Below are positions 1 to 8,277 of a stretch of DNA of 64,000 bases, in pieces. The notes beneath the pieces are model-generated. The model had not been told where the DNA came from. It ran no database searches and saw nothing but the letters and a program-made list of their open reading frames with translations. The translations under genes were made by a program, and so were the position numbers. The DNA is taken from assembly GCA_900545225.1 (NCBI GenBank), contig UQXZ01000006.1, forward strand, positions 33,482 to 97,481, given 5' to 3'. Numbering within the stretch: the stretch's first letter is position 1; every line of letters starts with the position of its first letter. Origin of the DNA: an uncultured Eubacteriales bacterium (GTDB lineage Bacteria > Bacillota > Clostridia > Lachnospirales > Lachnospiraceae).

Positions 1-732
1 GTTCATTCTGGTGAAAAGGACAATGCAATTGCAACAGACGGAATAACAAACTTAATTATTCCAGAGAGTGTAAAGGATGCCATAGGGGCCGATGCTTTAA
101 AGAATAAGCTTTCAGCAATTGCTGATAAATATATTGCAGAATATAAAGAAACAGATCCTGAAATGCATATAGATTTTAATTACGATGGTGTTCAGAGTAA
201 GAGAGTATACACAGCACAGGCTACTGTAAGATATGTTCACTGTATCTGTGAGCTTCCAAATGGTGTAATAAGTGTATCTGAGGAACTGGATAATCTTCCT
301 GAGACATCTCTTAATCTCGGAATTATGCGCGTAAATGAAACATCAGCATCTGCATCATACTTAGTAAGAAGTAATTCTGATGATGGTAAAAAGAATCTTG
401 TTAATGATATGAAGAAGACTGCAAAGAAACATCATTTAAAGACATATTTATCAAATGATTATCAGGCATGGGAATATAGGGAAGATTCTGAAATAAGAGA
501 TATTATTGTGGATTCATTTAAGGAAGTGGCAGGGGAAAAGCCACTTGTTAAGTCAATCCATGCAGGTCTTGAGTGTGGAATATTAATTTCCAAGAGACAC
601 AGCCTTGATTGCGTATCTATAGGACCGGAAATACAGGATGTTCATACTTATAATGAAAAGATGAGTATTATATCTGCAAAGAAGAATTATATGGTAATTA
701 AAAGAGCACTTGAGAAGCTTGCTAAAAAATAA
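1..732 (+). CDS. pepD: Aminoacyl-histidine dipeptidase (PepD, M20C), C-terminal part
   Basis: The reading frame is open from the first base, so the gene starts before the window; about 243 C-terminal residues are present. PepD is a cytoplasmic two-zinc metallopeptidase that cleaves Xaa-His and other dipeptides, feeding amino acids to the cell. The motif SIHAGLECGIL near the end is the typical PepD segment that supplies a catalytic-domain metal ligand (Glu) and is followed by the usual SIGPEIQDVHTYNE stretch and a helical C-terminus. The gene ends with TAA and is followed by AT-rich DNA leading into the marR promoter, so it appears to be the last gene of its unit. Identification rests on these family motifs; the N-terminal half cannot be judged. 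Confidence 0.9.
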   Translation, partial: VHSGEKDNAIATDGITNLIIPESVKDAIGADALKNKLSAIADKYIAEYKETDPEMHIDFNYDGVQSKRVYTAQATVRYVHCICELPNGVISVSEELDNLPETSLNLGIMRVNETSASASYLVRSNSDDGKKNLVNDMKKTAKKHHLKTYLSNDYQAWEYREDSEIRDIIVDSFKEVAGEKPLVKSIHAGLECGILISKRHSLDCVSIGPEIQDVHTYNEKMSIISAKKNYMVIKRALEKLAKK

Positions 733-774
733 CAGATAAAACAGATTATTAATTAAAAATTAAAAATATTTTAA

Positions 775-823
775 TTAATAATAGCACACTATTGATAATG
801 ACTTAATAGTGTGCTATTATTAA
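775..823. promoter_or_regulatory. Paired MarR operator boxes (perfect 19-bp inverted repeat)
   Basis: Arms 775-793 and 805-823 are perfect inverse complements with an 11-nt spacer. Each arm carries a 14-bp near-palindrome (780-793 AATAGCACACTATT and 805-818 AATAGTGTGCTATT) of the kind MarR dimers bind. A third copy lies at 1417-1430. The boxes cover a good sigma-A promoter, so autorepression of marR is the natural reading. Binding is inferred. Confidence 0.75.
792..820 (+). promoter_or_regulatory. marR promoter
   Basis: TTGATA at 792-797 and TATTAT at 815-820 are separated by 17 nt, an almost consensus sigma-A promoter. The -35 touches operator box 1 and the -10 lies in box 2. The gene start at 854 follows at a sensible distance, with AAGGAG just upstream. 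Confidence 0.65.
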
Positions 824-853
824 GAAGTGACATAACAGGAAAGGAGTTGAAAC

Positions 854-1279
854 ATGGCTGAATATACACCGAATGGTTTACTTATTAAGCAACTTCACGA
901 CAGACTTGAAAAATATGCAAATAATGATCTGCGTTCAAGAGATCTTACCATGATGCAGGTGTCTGTATTACAGGTTTTAAAGTTGGCAGAAGGGCAGAAA
1001 ATGACCATGAAGGAATTAGAGCACTATTTTCAGATTGCCCAGTCCACAGTTGTAGGAATTGTTTCCAGATTGGAAAAAAAGGAGCTTGTGGAAGCATTTG
1101 GAGATTCTTCTGATAAACGAATTAAGGTGGTTCATATTACACCTTCAGGAGAAGCCTGCTGTAAAGAGGCCAGTGCCCATATGGAGGCTGTAGAAGAACA
1201 TCTTTTATCCGGATTGTCACAGGAAGAAAAAAATACGCTAAATAATTTGCTTACAAAATTATTAAATAATATAAGCTGA
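854..1279 (+). CDS. MarR family transcriptional regulator
   Basis: This 141-residue protein has MarR-family length and layout: an N-terminal helix for dimerisation, a winged helix-turn-helix at about residues 53-95 (MKELEHYF then QSTVVGIVSRLEKKELVE, then the wing DSSDKRIKVVHITPSG), and C-terminal dimer helices. It starts at ATG 854 behind AAGGAG. MarR proteins are cytoplasmic dimeric repressors that release DNA on binding small molecules. The promoter is embedded in two candidate MarR boxes and the following gene, a MATE transporter, has a third box, so the pair looks like a classical regulator and its efflux target. The target gene is now broken. The inducing ligand cannot be read from sequence. 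Confidence 0.88.
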   Translation: MAEYTPNGLLIKQLHDRLEKYANNDLRSRDLTMMQVSVLQVLKLAEGQKMTMKELEHYFQIAQSTVVGIVSRLEKKELVEAFGDSSDKRIKVVHITPSGEACCKEASAHMEAVEEHLLSGLSQEEKNTLNNLLTKLLNNIS

Positions 1280-1298
1280 AATAACTTGAATTAAACAT

Positions 1299-1355
1299 AG
1301 TTAACATGACTAAAGAAAGACTGCTGAAGTTAAGTTAACTATAGTCATGTTAACT
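1299..1355. repeat. 14-bp inverted repeat after marR
   Basis: Arms 1299-1312 and 1342-1355 are perfect complements, built around GTTAACATGACT, with a 29-nt loop. It is not followed by a T-run. It could be an RNA structure or a further protein-binding site between marR and the transporter; nothing more specific is visible. Confidence 0.5.
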
Positions 1356-1381
1356 CATACCAGGTTGTTTTTCAGCACATG

Positions 1382-1407
1382 CCCGTGGTTTCACGGGGGT
1401 TTATTTT
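1382..1407 (+). terminator. Hairpin between marR and the MATE remnant
   Basis: CCCGTG (1382-1387) pairs with CACGGG (1392-1397) around a GTTT loop and is followed by GGTTTATTTT. It is a short GC-rich stem with a weak T-tract, consistent with a terminator or attenuator that would separate the two genes. Confidence 0.5.
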
Positions 1408-1416
1408 AAACTAATC

Positions 1417-1430
1417 AATAGCGTGCTATT
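1417..1430. promoter_or_regulatory. Third MarR box, in front of the MATE remnant
   Basis: AATAGCGTGCTATT matches the two boxes upstream of marR (consensus AATAGYRYRCTATT). It sits immediately upstream of the AAGGAG ribosome binding site of the transporter, so a bound repressor would block promoter or elongating polymerase there. Confidence 0.65.
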
Positions 1431-1447
1431 AAAAAGGAGAAGATAAA

Positions 1448-2102
1448 GTGGAAAATTCAAAAGAGTTAGATACTTTTGCAAATGCACCGGTTAAGAAAGC
1501 GGTGCTCAGTAATGCAATACCCGCCATGGTAGCCATGCTCATGGTTCTTATCTACAATCTGGCGGATACATTTTTTATAGGACTGACAAGAGATGATATG
1601 CAGGTAGCTGTCGTATCACTTGCTACATCTGTATTTTTACTTTTTATGTCTGTAGGAACTATTTTTGGTATTGGTGGAACCTCTGCAATATCAAGAGCTT
1701 TAGGCGAAGGTAAAAAGAATATGCTAAAAAAGTTTCTTTATTCTGTACGTGGAGCTGTGTTGTTGTAGGTATTATCATGTCTGCATTGTTTCTTATTTTT
1801 ATGGATCCGATTATTGGAATAATTGGAGCAAGTGCTGAAACATGGGATTTAAGAAAACATATCTTACAATTGTATGTTATTCAGGTCCATTTGTTCTTAT
1901 TGCAAACTGTTTCTCAAATATTCTTCGTGCAGAGGGACAGTCAGGTAAAGCCATGATGGGACAGGTTCTCGGTAACCTTACTAACATAGTTTTTGATCCT
2001 ATTATGATTTTAACACTTGGATGGAATATTTCAGGTGCAGCCATTGCTCGTGAGAGTGATGGCAGTGGGCTTTTTTATGCCGTAACAGAATGCGATAAAT
2101 AA
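1448..2102 (+). pseudogene. MATE efflux transporter, frameshifted and truncated
   Basis: The start (GTG 1448, AAGGAG upstream) and residues 1-100 are a normal MATE N-terminus: NAIPAMVAMLMVLIYNLADT followed by a second membrane helix and GIGGTSAISRALGEGKK. The frame then hits TAG at 1766-1768. Homology-like sequence continues from about 1768 in another frame (GIIMSALFLIFMDP then IIGASAETWD) and shifts again near 1848-1852 in an A-run into the frame running to 2102 (TYLTIVCYSGPFVLIANCF, GQVLGNLTNIVFDPIMILTL). Both shifts are single-base losses. The protein also stops after GAAIA, about half of the usual ~450 residues, with an unrelated tail ending ECDK. MATE pumps are Na+/H+ driven multidrug exporters; this copy cannot be functional unless these are sequencing errors plus a real deletion. 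Confidence 0.88.
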
Positions 2103-2149
2103 ATTATATATACAATATAAATACATTGGGAAATTACGAAAATCATTAA

Positions 2150-2178
2150 TTGACATGAAAACGAACGTTTGTTAAATT
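2150..2178 (+). promoter_or_regulatory. Candidate promoter with LexA-like box
   Basis: TTGACA (2150-2155) is followed 16-17 nt later by TTAAAT/TAAATT. Between them CGAACGTTTGTT (2162-2173) resembles, imperfectly, the Gram-positive SOS box (CGAAC-N4-GTTCG; the last part is not conserved). It would drive the DUF5688 gene. The promoter is plausible; the SOS link is weak. Confidence 0.3.
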
Positions 2179-2255
2179 TTAAATATCTAAATTTTATTTT
2201 TCATTTTTAGTTATTCAACTTTATTTTTTTCATTTTTTTTCAAAGGAGTTTTAAT

Positions 2256-3134
2256 ATGAATTACAATGATTTTATCGAAACTATAAGAATCCGTGCGCTT
2301 AAAGCAGCGGGTGATGAAGGAGAGGTCATAATTAACCGCGTTGTTAAGAATAATGACACGGAATTAGACGGTCTTATAATAAAAGAAAAAGATTATTCTA
2401 TATCACCTTCCATTTATCTTAATTATTACTATGACCAGTATTGTGGCGGTTGCAGTATTGATGACATTATGAACCAGATTCTTCACGAATATTATACCCA
2501 CAGAGATGCAATTCATTTTGATCCTTTATTATTTGAAAAATTTGAAAATATCAAAAACAGAGTTGTATTTAAAATAATTAATTATGACAGTAATAAAAAG
2601 TTCTTAAGAGATATCCCATTTAAAAGATTTTTAGATTTAGCAATAGTATATTATGTTGTATTTGATGAGTTCATGGGCAAGAAGGCAACAATAACAATTA
2701 ACAATACATATATTAAAAAGTGGGGTATCACAAATGAAGAACTGGAGAAGCAGGCATTAAGCAATACGTCTTCGCTTCTCAATTATTCCATAAAGCCACT
2801 GGCAACACTTCTCAGGGAGCATGGCGAAACAAATATCCCTGGAGATGACAATAAACAAATTTATGTACTGACCAATGAAGCCAATTTTAACGGAGCGGCA
2901 TGTATTCTCTATAAAGATTTATTAAAAAAGGTCAGCATACAGATTGAATCCGATTTATATATTATTCCTTCCTCTGTTCATGAGGTACTTATTATCCCAA
3001 AAGTTGGCAATATAACTTCAGAAGAACTAAATAAAATGGTTCGTGAGGTCAATGAATCAGACCTCGAAAGAGAAGATATTCTTTCAGATCATGTTTATGA
3101 ATACAGCTATAAAAACGGTTGTATCACAATGTAA
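2256..3134 (+). CDS. DUF5688 family protein
   Basis: A 292-residue soluble protein starting at ATG 2256, 7 nt after AAGGAG. The segment NNDTELDGLIIKEKDYSISP followed by IYLNYYYDQYCGG is the hallmark of DUF5688 proteins, which are common in Lachnospiraceae and other gut Clostridia. There is no signal peptide, no membrane helix and no obvious catalytic motif. Family members are often found in several copies per genome; the function is unknown. Here it stands alone, between the dead MATE gene and the HPr-like gene, with its own candidate promoter. Assignment to the family is by recall of the conserved N-terminal pattern. Confidence 0.75.
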   Translation: MNYNDFIETIRIRALKAAGDEGEVIINRVVKNNDTELDGLIIKEKDYSISPSIYLNYYYDQYCGGCSIDDIMNQILHEYYTHRDAIHFDPLLFEKFENIKNRVVFKIINYDSNKKFLRDIPFKRFLDLAIVYYVVFDEFMGKKATITINNTYIKKWGITNEELEKQALSNTSSLLNYSIKPLATLLREHGETNIPGDDNKQIYVLTNEANFNGAACILYKDLLKKVSIQIESDLYIIPSSVHEVLIIPKVGNITSEELNKMVREVNESDLEREDILSDHVYEYSYKNGCITM

Positions 3135-3303
3135 CTTATTTGACATTATTCAAAATCTCTTGTATATATTAAAATCAAATTAACATATGCACATTTGTAA
3201 AGTTTTAATTATAAAGTTTTGAACTATATAGATTATTTATTTGGTAATGTAAGCTTGTTTTAGTTTGTTTTAATAAGCAGGTTCAGAATTTTTGGAGGGA
3301 TTA

Positions 3304-3549
3304 ATGGATAAGACAGTTTCAGTTTCAGGAATCGGCGAATATAAGAATCCGATATCACAGCTTGTTCAGACAGCATGTAAGTACGACTCACATATAAGTC
3401 TTGAAAGCGGAACTAAGAGCATCAACGCTAAGTCACTTCTCGGTGTTATGGCATTTGGTCTTAAGGACGGCATGGAAGTAAATATTAAGGTTGAGGGAAA
3501 CGATGAAGTAGAAGCTTTAAATGCTATCGTAGATTTCTTAACTGTATAA
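3304..3549 (+). CDS. HPr-like (Crh-like) protein lacking the phosphorylatable His
   Basis: An 81-residue HPr fold starting at ATG 3304, 5 nt after GGAGG (an in-frame TTG at 3292 overlaps the RBS and is unlikely). HPr carries phosphate from enzyme I to PTS permeases on His15 within GxHARP. Here the matching segment reads GEYKNPISQLVQ, so the His is Tyr13 and the Arg is Asn15. The regulatory Ser region is kept (NAKSLLGVMAFGLKDG, Ser44), which is the site HPr kinase modifies. This combination resembles Bacillus Crh (Gln15, Ser46), a catabolite-repression co-regulator, and not a working phosphocarrier. It is monocistronic and ends at a strong terminator. Role in carbon regulation is inferred. Confidence 0.8.
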   Translation: MDKTVSVSGIGEYKNPISQLVQTACKYDSHISLESGTKSINAKSLLGVMAFGLKDGMEVNIKVEGNDEVEALNAIVDFLTV

Positions 3550-3563
3550 TTTACAATATATTT

Positions 3564-3602
3564 ACACAGGGGTTTTAAAAATCCCTGTGTTTTTGATTTT
3601 TT
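3564..3602 (+). terminator. Terminator of the HPr-like gene
   Basis: ACACAGGG (3564-3571) pairs with CCCTGTGT (3583-3590), followed by TTTTGATTTTTTT. Classic intrinsic terminator. Confidence 0.85.
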
Positions 3603-3670
3603 TATCTTATTATTTTATAATTAGAACAATTTGTAATTTTTATTTAAATGTAGCAGAGAGGTAAGATATT

Positions 3671-6301
3671 TTGGATAAAACATACTCACCTGATATAGAG
3701 GACAGATTATACAAAAAATGGCTTGATAATAAGTATTTTCATGCTCAGGTTAATAAGGATAAAAAGCCTTTTACAATCGTAATGCCACCACCCAATATTA
3801 CTGGTAGATTACACATGGGACACGCCCTTGATAACACTATGCAGGACATTTTAATCAGATTTAAGAGAATGCAGGGCTTTGAGGCTCTCTGGGTTCCGGG
3901 AACTGACCATGCAAGTATCTCAACAGAGGTTAAGGTTACTGATGCTTTAAGAGCAGAGGGGATCGATAAGAAGGAAATCGGAAGAGAAGCATTCTTAAAG
4001 AGAACATGGGAATGGAAAGAAGAGTTCGGCGGTACAATTACTCACCAGCTTAAGGAGTTAGGTATCTCATGTGACTGGGACAGAGAAAGATTTACATTAG
4101 ATGAAGGCTGTTCAAATGCAGTAAGAAAAGCATTCGTTAATATGTACAACAAGGGAATCATTTACAGAGGTGCTAAGATTATCAACTGGTGTCCTGTATG
4201 TAAGACTTCAATCTCTGATGCGGAAGTTGAGCATGTAGATCGTGACGGTAAATTCTACCATATTAATTATCCAATTGACGGAACAGACAGATTAGTTGAA
4301 ATTGCAACAACAAGACCTGAAACAATGCTTGGTGATACAGCAATCGCAGTTAATCCTGAAGATGACAGATATAAGGATTTAGTAGGTAGATTCGTTAAGT
4401 TACCATTAACAGACAGACTTATTCCAATTATTGCAGATGAGTACGTTGATATGGAATTCGGTACGGGTGTCGTTAAGATTACACCTGCACATGACCCTAA
4501 CGACTTTGCAGTAGGTGAAAGACATAACCTTCCTCAAATTAATATCATGAACGATGATGCCACAATGAATGACCAGTGTGGTAAATATGCGGGAATGGAC
4601 AGATATGAGGCAAGAAAAGAAATCATCAGTGACCTTGATGCACTTGGCCTTATGGTTAAGATTGAAACTCACAACCACAGCGTTGGTACACATGACAGAT
4701 GTGGAGCAACAATTGAACCTATGGTTAAGAATCAGTGGTTTGTAAAGATGGATGACCTTATCAAGCCTGCTGCAAATGCTGTAAAGGACGGAGACATCAG
4801 ACTTATCCCATCTAACATGGATAAGACATTCTATCACTGGACAGACAATATCAGAGACTGGTGTATTTCAAGACAGTTATGGTGGGGACATCAGATTCCT
4901 GCGTTTTACTGTGAAGAATGTGGAGAAATCTCAGTATCAGAAGAAAACTTATGCACATGTCCTAAGTGTGGTGGAAAGGTAACTCAGGATGAGGATACTC
5001 TTGATACATGGTTCTCATCAGCACTCTGGCCTTTCTCAACTCTGGGATGGCCTGAAAAGACAGAAGAATTAGATTATTTCTATCCTACAGATGTACTTGT
5101 AACAGGATATGACATTATTTTCTTCTGGGTTATCAGAATGATCTTCTCAGGTTATGAGCACATGGGCGAGAAGCCATTTAAGGATGTATTATTCCACGGT
5201 CTTGTAAGAGATTCACAGGGACGCAAGATGAGTAAGTCCCTTGGAAATGGTATTGATCCATTAGATATTGTTGATAAGTACGGTGCAGATGCGCTCAGAG
5301 GTTCTCTCATTTCTAACACAACACCTGGAAATGACATGAGATTCTATGACAGCAAGGTAGAGGCTGCAAGAAACTTTGCCAATAAGATCTGGAACGCTTC
5401 AAGATTCATTATGATGAATGATGAAGAAGGTGCGGTAAATGCAAATGCTGCAAAGCCTGCTAACCTTACAGATGCTGATAAGTGGATTCTTTCAAGAGTT
5501 AACAAGCTCATCAAGGATACAACTAACAACCTTGAGAAGTTTAACCTTGGTATTGCATATGACAATATTGTTTCATTTGCATGGGATGAGTTCTGTGACT
5601 GGTATGTAGAAATGGTTAAGACACGTCTCTACGATCAGCAAAATGAAACAAGAGCAGCGGCTATCTGGACACTTAAAAATGTAATGATCGACATTTTAAA
5701 GTTACTCCATCCATTTATGCCATTCATTACAGAAGAAATATTCTGCAATATTCAGAGTGATGAGGATACAATCGTTATTTCAGCATGGCCTGAATATAAA
5801 GAAGATGATGTATATGCAAAGGAAGAGCATGACATTGAAATCATCAAGGAAGCTGTAAAGGCTATCAGAAATATCCGTGCTGAAAAGGACGTTAAGCCTT
5901 CAAAGCAGGTTCCTGTATATGTTGTTACAGACAATGATGATGTTGTAAATGCATTTAACAACGGTAAGGACTTTTTTGCTTCATTATCAAAGGCAAGTGA
6001 AGTAACTGTAACAGGTTCAAAGGAAAATGTTCCTGCTGATTCATGTTCAGCCGTAATTGAGGGAGCAGGTATTTACATTCCACTTGCAGAGCTTGTTGAT
6101 ATTAAGGAAGAGTTAGAAAGACTTAATAAAGAGGCAGGCAGACTCAACGGGGAAATTAAGAGATGTGAAGGAATGCTTAGCAATGAGAAGTTTATTTCTA
6201 AGGCACCTGAGGCTAAGGTAAACGAAGAAAAGGCAAAACTCGCTAAGTATAAAGAAATGCTCGAAAAGGTTGAAGCTGAAATAAAGGACTTATCCAAATA
6301 A
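3671..6301 (+). CDS. valS: Valine--tRNA ligase
   Basis: ValRS charges tRNA(Val) in the cytoplasm and edits Thr-tRNA(Val). The protein has 876 residues, the bacterial family length. Visible parts: class I HIGH signature as HMGH (residues 48-51, in PPPNITGRLHMGH), the CP1 editing domain with TTRPETMLGDTAIAV, the catalytic block ISRQLWWGHQIPAFYC with a CxxC zinc-like segment after it, KMSKSLGN at about 519, the anticodon-binding domain, and the C-terminal coiled-coil arm (from about 810). The start is TTG 3671. No T-box leader is visible in the 120-nt upstream region. rimO follows after 10 nt and pgsA after a further 23, so the three are probably co-transcribed. Confidence 0.97.
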   Translation: MDKTYSPDIEDRLYKKWLDNKYFHAQVNKDKKPFTIVMPPPNITGRLHMGHALDNTMQDILIRFKRMQGFEALWVPGTDHASISTEVKVTDALRAEGIDKKEIGREAFLKRTWEWKEEFGGTITHQLKELGISCDWDRERFTLDEGCSNAVRKAFVNMYNKGIIYRGAKIINWCPVCKTSISDAEVEHVDRDGKFYHINYPIDGTDRLVEIATTRPETMLGDTAIAVNPEDDRYKDLVGRFVKLPLTDRLIPIIADEYVDMEFGTGVVKITPAHDPNDFAVGERHNLPQINIMNDDATMNDQCGKYAGMDRYEARKEIISDLDALGLMVKIETHNHSVGTHDRCGATIEPMVKNQWFVKMDDLIKPAANAVKDGDIRLIPSNMDKTFYHWTDNIRDWCISRQLWWGHQIPAFYCEECGEISVSEENLCTCPKCGGKVTQDEDTLDTWFSSALWPFSTLGWPEKTEELDYFYPTDVLVTGYDIIFFWVIRMIFSGYEHMGEKPFKDVLFHGLVRDSQGRKMSKSLGNGIDPLDIVDKYGADALRGSLISNTTPGNDMRFYDSKVEAARNFANKIWNASRFIMMNDEEGAVNANAAKPANLTDADKWILSRVNKLIKDTTNNLEKFNLGIAYDNIVSFAWDEFCDWYVEMVKTRLYDQQNETRAAAIWTLKNVMIDILKLLHPFMPFITEEIFCNIQSDEDTIVISAWPEYKEDDVYAKEEHDIEIIKEAVKAIRNIRAEKDVKPSKQVPVYVVTDNDDVVNAFNNGKDFFASLSKASEVTVTGSKENVPADSCSAVIEGAGIYIPLAELVDIKEELERLNKEAGRLNGEIKRCEGMLSNEKFISKAPEAKVNEEKAKLAKYKEMLEKVEAEIKDLSK

Positions 6302-6311
6302 AGAGGGGCTA

Positions 6312-7664
6312 ATGAAAATATTTTTTGTGTCATTAGGATGTGACAAAAATTTAGTTGACAGTGAACAGATGCTGGCATTACTTCTTAGAGACGGCCATAC
6401 AATAACTGATGATGAAAGCGAAGCTGACGTTATCGTTATTAATACATGCTGCTTTATCGGTGATGCCAAGGAAGAAAGTATTGAAGCAATTCTCGAATAT
6501 GCAAAATACAAAGAAAGTAACTGTAAGGCACTTATCGTTGCAGGATGTCTTGCAACAAGATATAAAGATGAAATCTTAGAGGAAATTCCTGAAATTGATG
6601 CAATCATCGGTACTACATCAACAGATAAGATTGTAGAAGCCATTGATTCTGCATTAAAGGGTCAGGAAACTAAGATTTTTGATGATATTAACAGACTTCC
6701 AATGATTGAAGAGAAGAGAGTAACTTCAACAGGCGGATATTATGAATATCTGAAAATATCTGAAGGATGTGATAAGCACTGTACATACTGCATCATACCT
6801 AAGGTAAGAGGTAATTACAGAAGCTATCCTATGGATTACATTGTTAAGCAGGCAGAGCAGTTAGCCGAGTCCGGAGTTAAGGAGCTTATTCTCGTAGGTC
6901 AGGAAGTTACAATGTACGGCGTTGACCTCCATAAGGGACGCGGTAAGGGTAAGAAGAGACTTGCTGAATTAATCTCAAAGCTTGCAAAAGTAGAGGGAAT
7001 AGAGTGGATCAGACTTCTGTACTGTTATCCTGAAGAGATTGATAATGACCTTATTGAGGTCATGAGAACTGAGCCTAAGGTAGTTCGTTATATTGATATG
7101 CCGGTACAACATGTATCTGACAGTATTCTTCACATGATGGGAAGAAATATGACAGAGAGCAAGATCTTAAAGACAATTAAGAAGTTAAGAAATGCAATGC
7201 CTGACATCTGCATCAGAACAACTCTTATTACAGGCTTCCCGGGAGAAACTGAATACGATTTCAACGTATTAAAGGATTTCGTTAACGAGCAGTATATTGA
7301 CCGCCTTGGAATATTTACATACTCAGAGGAAGAGGGAACTCCTGCGACTAAGTTTACACAGAAGGTTCCGGAAGAAGTTAAGCAGCAGAGAAAAGATGCT
7401 CTTATGGCTTTACAGCAGGAAGTTTCAAAGAAGATCAACAAGGGCTTCGTAGGTCAGAAGATGACTGTTATTATCGACGGTTATCTTCCTGAAGATGATG
7501 TATATGTTGCAAGATCTTACAGAGATGCTCCAAATGTTGACGGCAATGTATTTATTACATTAAATGAAAATGATTCCAGAGAACTTATGTCTGGTACATT
7601 TTTAGATGTAGTTATTACGGATTCTTCAGAATATGACTTAATCGCAAAAACTGTACAGGATTAA
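6312..7664 (+). CDS. rimO: Ribosomal protein S12 methylthiotransferase RimO
   Basis: A 450-residue radical-SAM methylthiotransferase that adds a methylthio group to an Asp of ribosomal protein S12. The N-terminal UPF0004 domain carries the three cysteines for the auxiliary Fe-S cluster (Cys10 in VSLGCDKNLVDSE, the Cys pair in NTCCFIGDA, and AGCLATR). The radical-SAM CxxxCxxC is in EGCDKHCTYCIIPKVRG near residue 152, and a TRAM domain closes the protein. The GCDKN and DSEQM signatures separate RimO from MiaB and MtaB. It starts at ATG 6312 behind AGAGGGG, 10 nt after valS, and lies in the valS-rimO-pgsA run; rimO-pgsA is a common pairing in Firmicutes. Confidence 0.95.
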   Translation: MKIFFVSLGCDKNLVDSEQMLALLLRDGHTITDDESEADVIVINTCCFIGDAKEESIEAILEYAKYKESNCKALIVAGCLATRYKDEILEEIPEIDAIIGTTSTDKIVEAIDSALKGQETKIFDDINRLPMIEEKRVTSTGGYYEYLKISEGCDKHCTYCIIPKVRGNYRSYPMDYIVKQAEQLAESGVKELILVGQEVTMYGVDLHKGRGKGKKRLAELISKLAKVEGIEWIRLLYCYPEEIDNDLIEVMRTEPKVVRYIDMPVQHVSDSILHMMGRNMTESKILKTIKKLRNAMPDICIRTTLITGFPGETEYDFNVLKDFVNEQYIDRLGIFTYSEEEGTPATKFTQKVPEEVKQQRKDALMALQQEVSKKINKGFVGQKMTVIIDGYLPEDDVYVARSYRDAPNVDGNVFITLNENDSRELMSGTFLDVVITDSSEYDLIAKTVQD

Positions 7665-7687
7665 TAAGATTAGTAAACGGAGATTAT

Positions 7688-8227
7688 ATGAATTTACCTA
7701 ACAAATTAACAATATTCAGAGTAATACTGGTTCCTGTATTTTTAATATTCTTACTCGGACCATTTGGATATTGGTCAAATATCGTTGCGGCTATTGTATT
7801 TATAGTTGCAAGTGCAACGGATATGTTAGATGGTTACATTGCAAGAAAATATAATATGATAACTAACTTTGGAAAGTTTATGGATCCATTAGCAGACAAG
7901 CTTCTTGTGGATTCTGCACTTATCGCCCTTGTGGCCCTCGGAAGAATTGAGGCGTGGATAGTTATTGTAATTATTGCAAGAGAATTTATTATAAGTGGAT
8001 TCAGATTAGTTGCAGCGGATAACGGTACAGTTATCGCAGCAAGCTTTTGGGGTAAGATAAAGACAGTATTCCAAATGGCAGCAACAATCTTACTTATATT
8101 TAATTTCCAATGGTTCCCAATCTACGTATTCACACAGATTTTAGTGTATATTGCGTTAGTTTTAACTGTGATATCACTTATTGATTATCTTATCAAGAAC
8201 AAAAATGTATTGAAGGATATAAAATAA
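7688..8227 (+). CDS. pgsA: CDP-diacylglycerol--glycerol-3-phosphate 3-phosphatidyltransferase
   Basis: An integral-membrane enzyme of phosphatidylglycerol synthesis that transfers the phosphatidyl group from CDP-DAG to glycerol-3-phosphate. The protein has 179 residues, as usual. The CDP-alcohol phosphotransferase motif DGxxAR-x8-GxxxDxxxD is present as DGYIARKYNMITNFGKFMDP (about residues 49-68) plus LADK. Several hydrophobic helices surround it. It starts at ATG 7688 behind a GGAG-like site, 23 nt after rimO. It is the last gene of this unit before the recA promoter. Confidence 0.95.
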   Translation: MNLPNKLTIFRVILVPVFLIFLLGPFGYWSNIVAAIVFIVASATDMLDGYIARKYNMITNFGKFMDPLADKLLVDSALIALVALGRIEAWIVIVIIAREFIISGFRLVAADNGTVIAASFWGKIKTVFQMAATILLIFNFQWFPIYVFTQILVYIALVLTVISLIDYLIKNKNVLKDIK

Positions 8228-8241
8228 TCGAATAGAACACT

Positions 8242-8277
8242 AACAAAACATCTGTTTGACAAAACAGGTGTTTTGTT
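8242..8277. repeat. 15-bp inverted repeat over the recA promoter
   Basis: Arms 8242-8256 (AACAAAACATCTGTT) and 8263-8277 (AACAGGTGTTTTGTT) pair with one G-U and a 6-nt loop. The -35 lies in the centre and the right arm fills the spacer. It may end pgsA transcription, although no T-run follows, or act as an operator for recA. No canonical GAAC-N4-GTTC SOS box is seen here. Confidence 0.6.

Noticed and set aside
2162..2173. Firm LexA box upstream of the DUF5688 gene
   Set aside because: Only the left half matches well; several positions in the right half are wrong, so it is kept only as a weak candidate.
3603..3670. T-box leader for valS
   Set aside because: The region between the upstream terminator and valS is under 70 nt and has no AGGGTGGNACCGCG antiterminator motif.
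4406..4837. Long minus-strand open frame inside valS
   Set aside because: It is antisense to a well-conserved synthetase domain, has no RBS and reads as a low-quality Cys/Ile-rich protein; a shadow of valS codon use.
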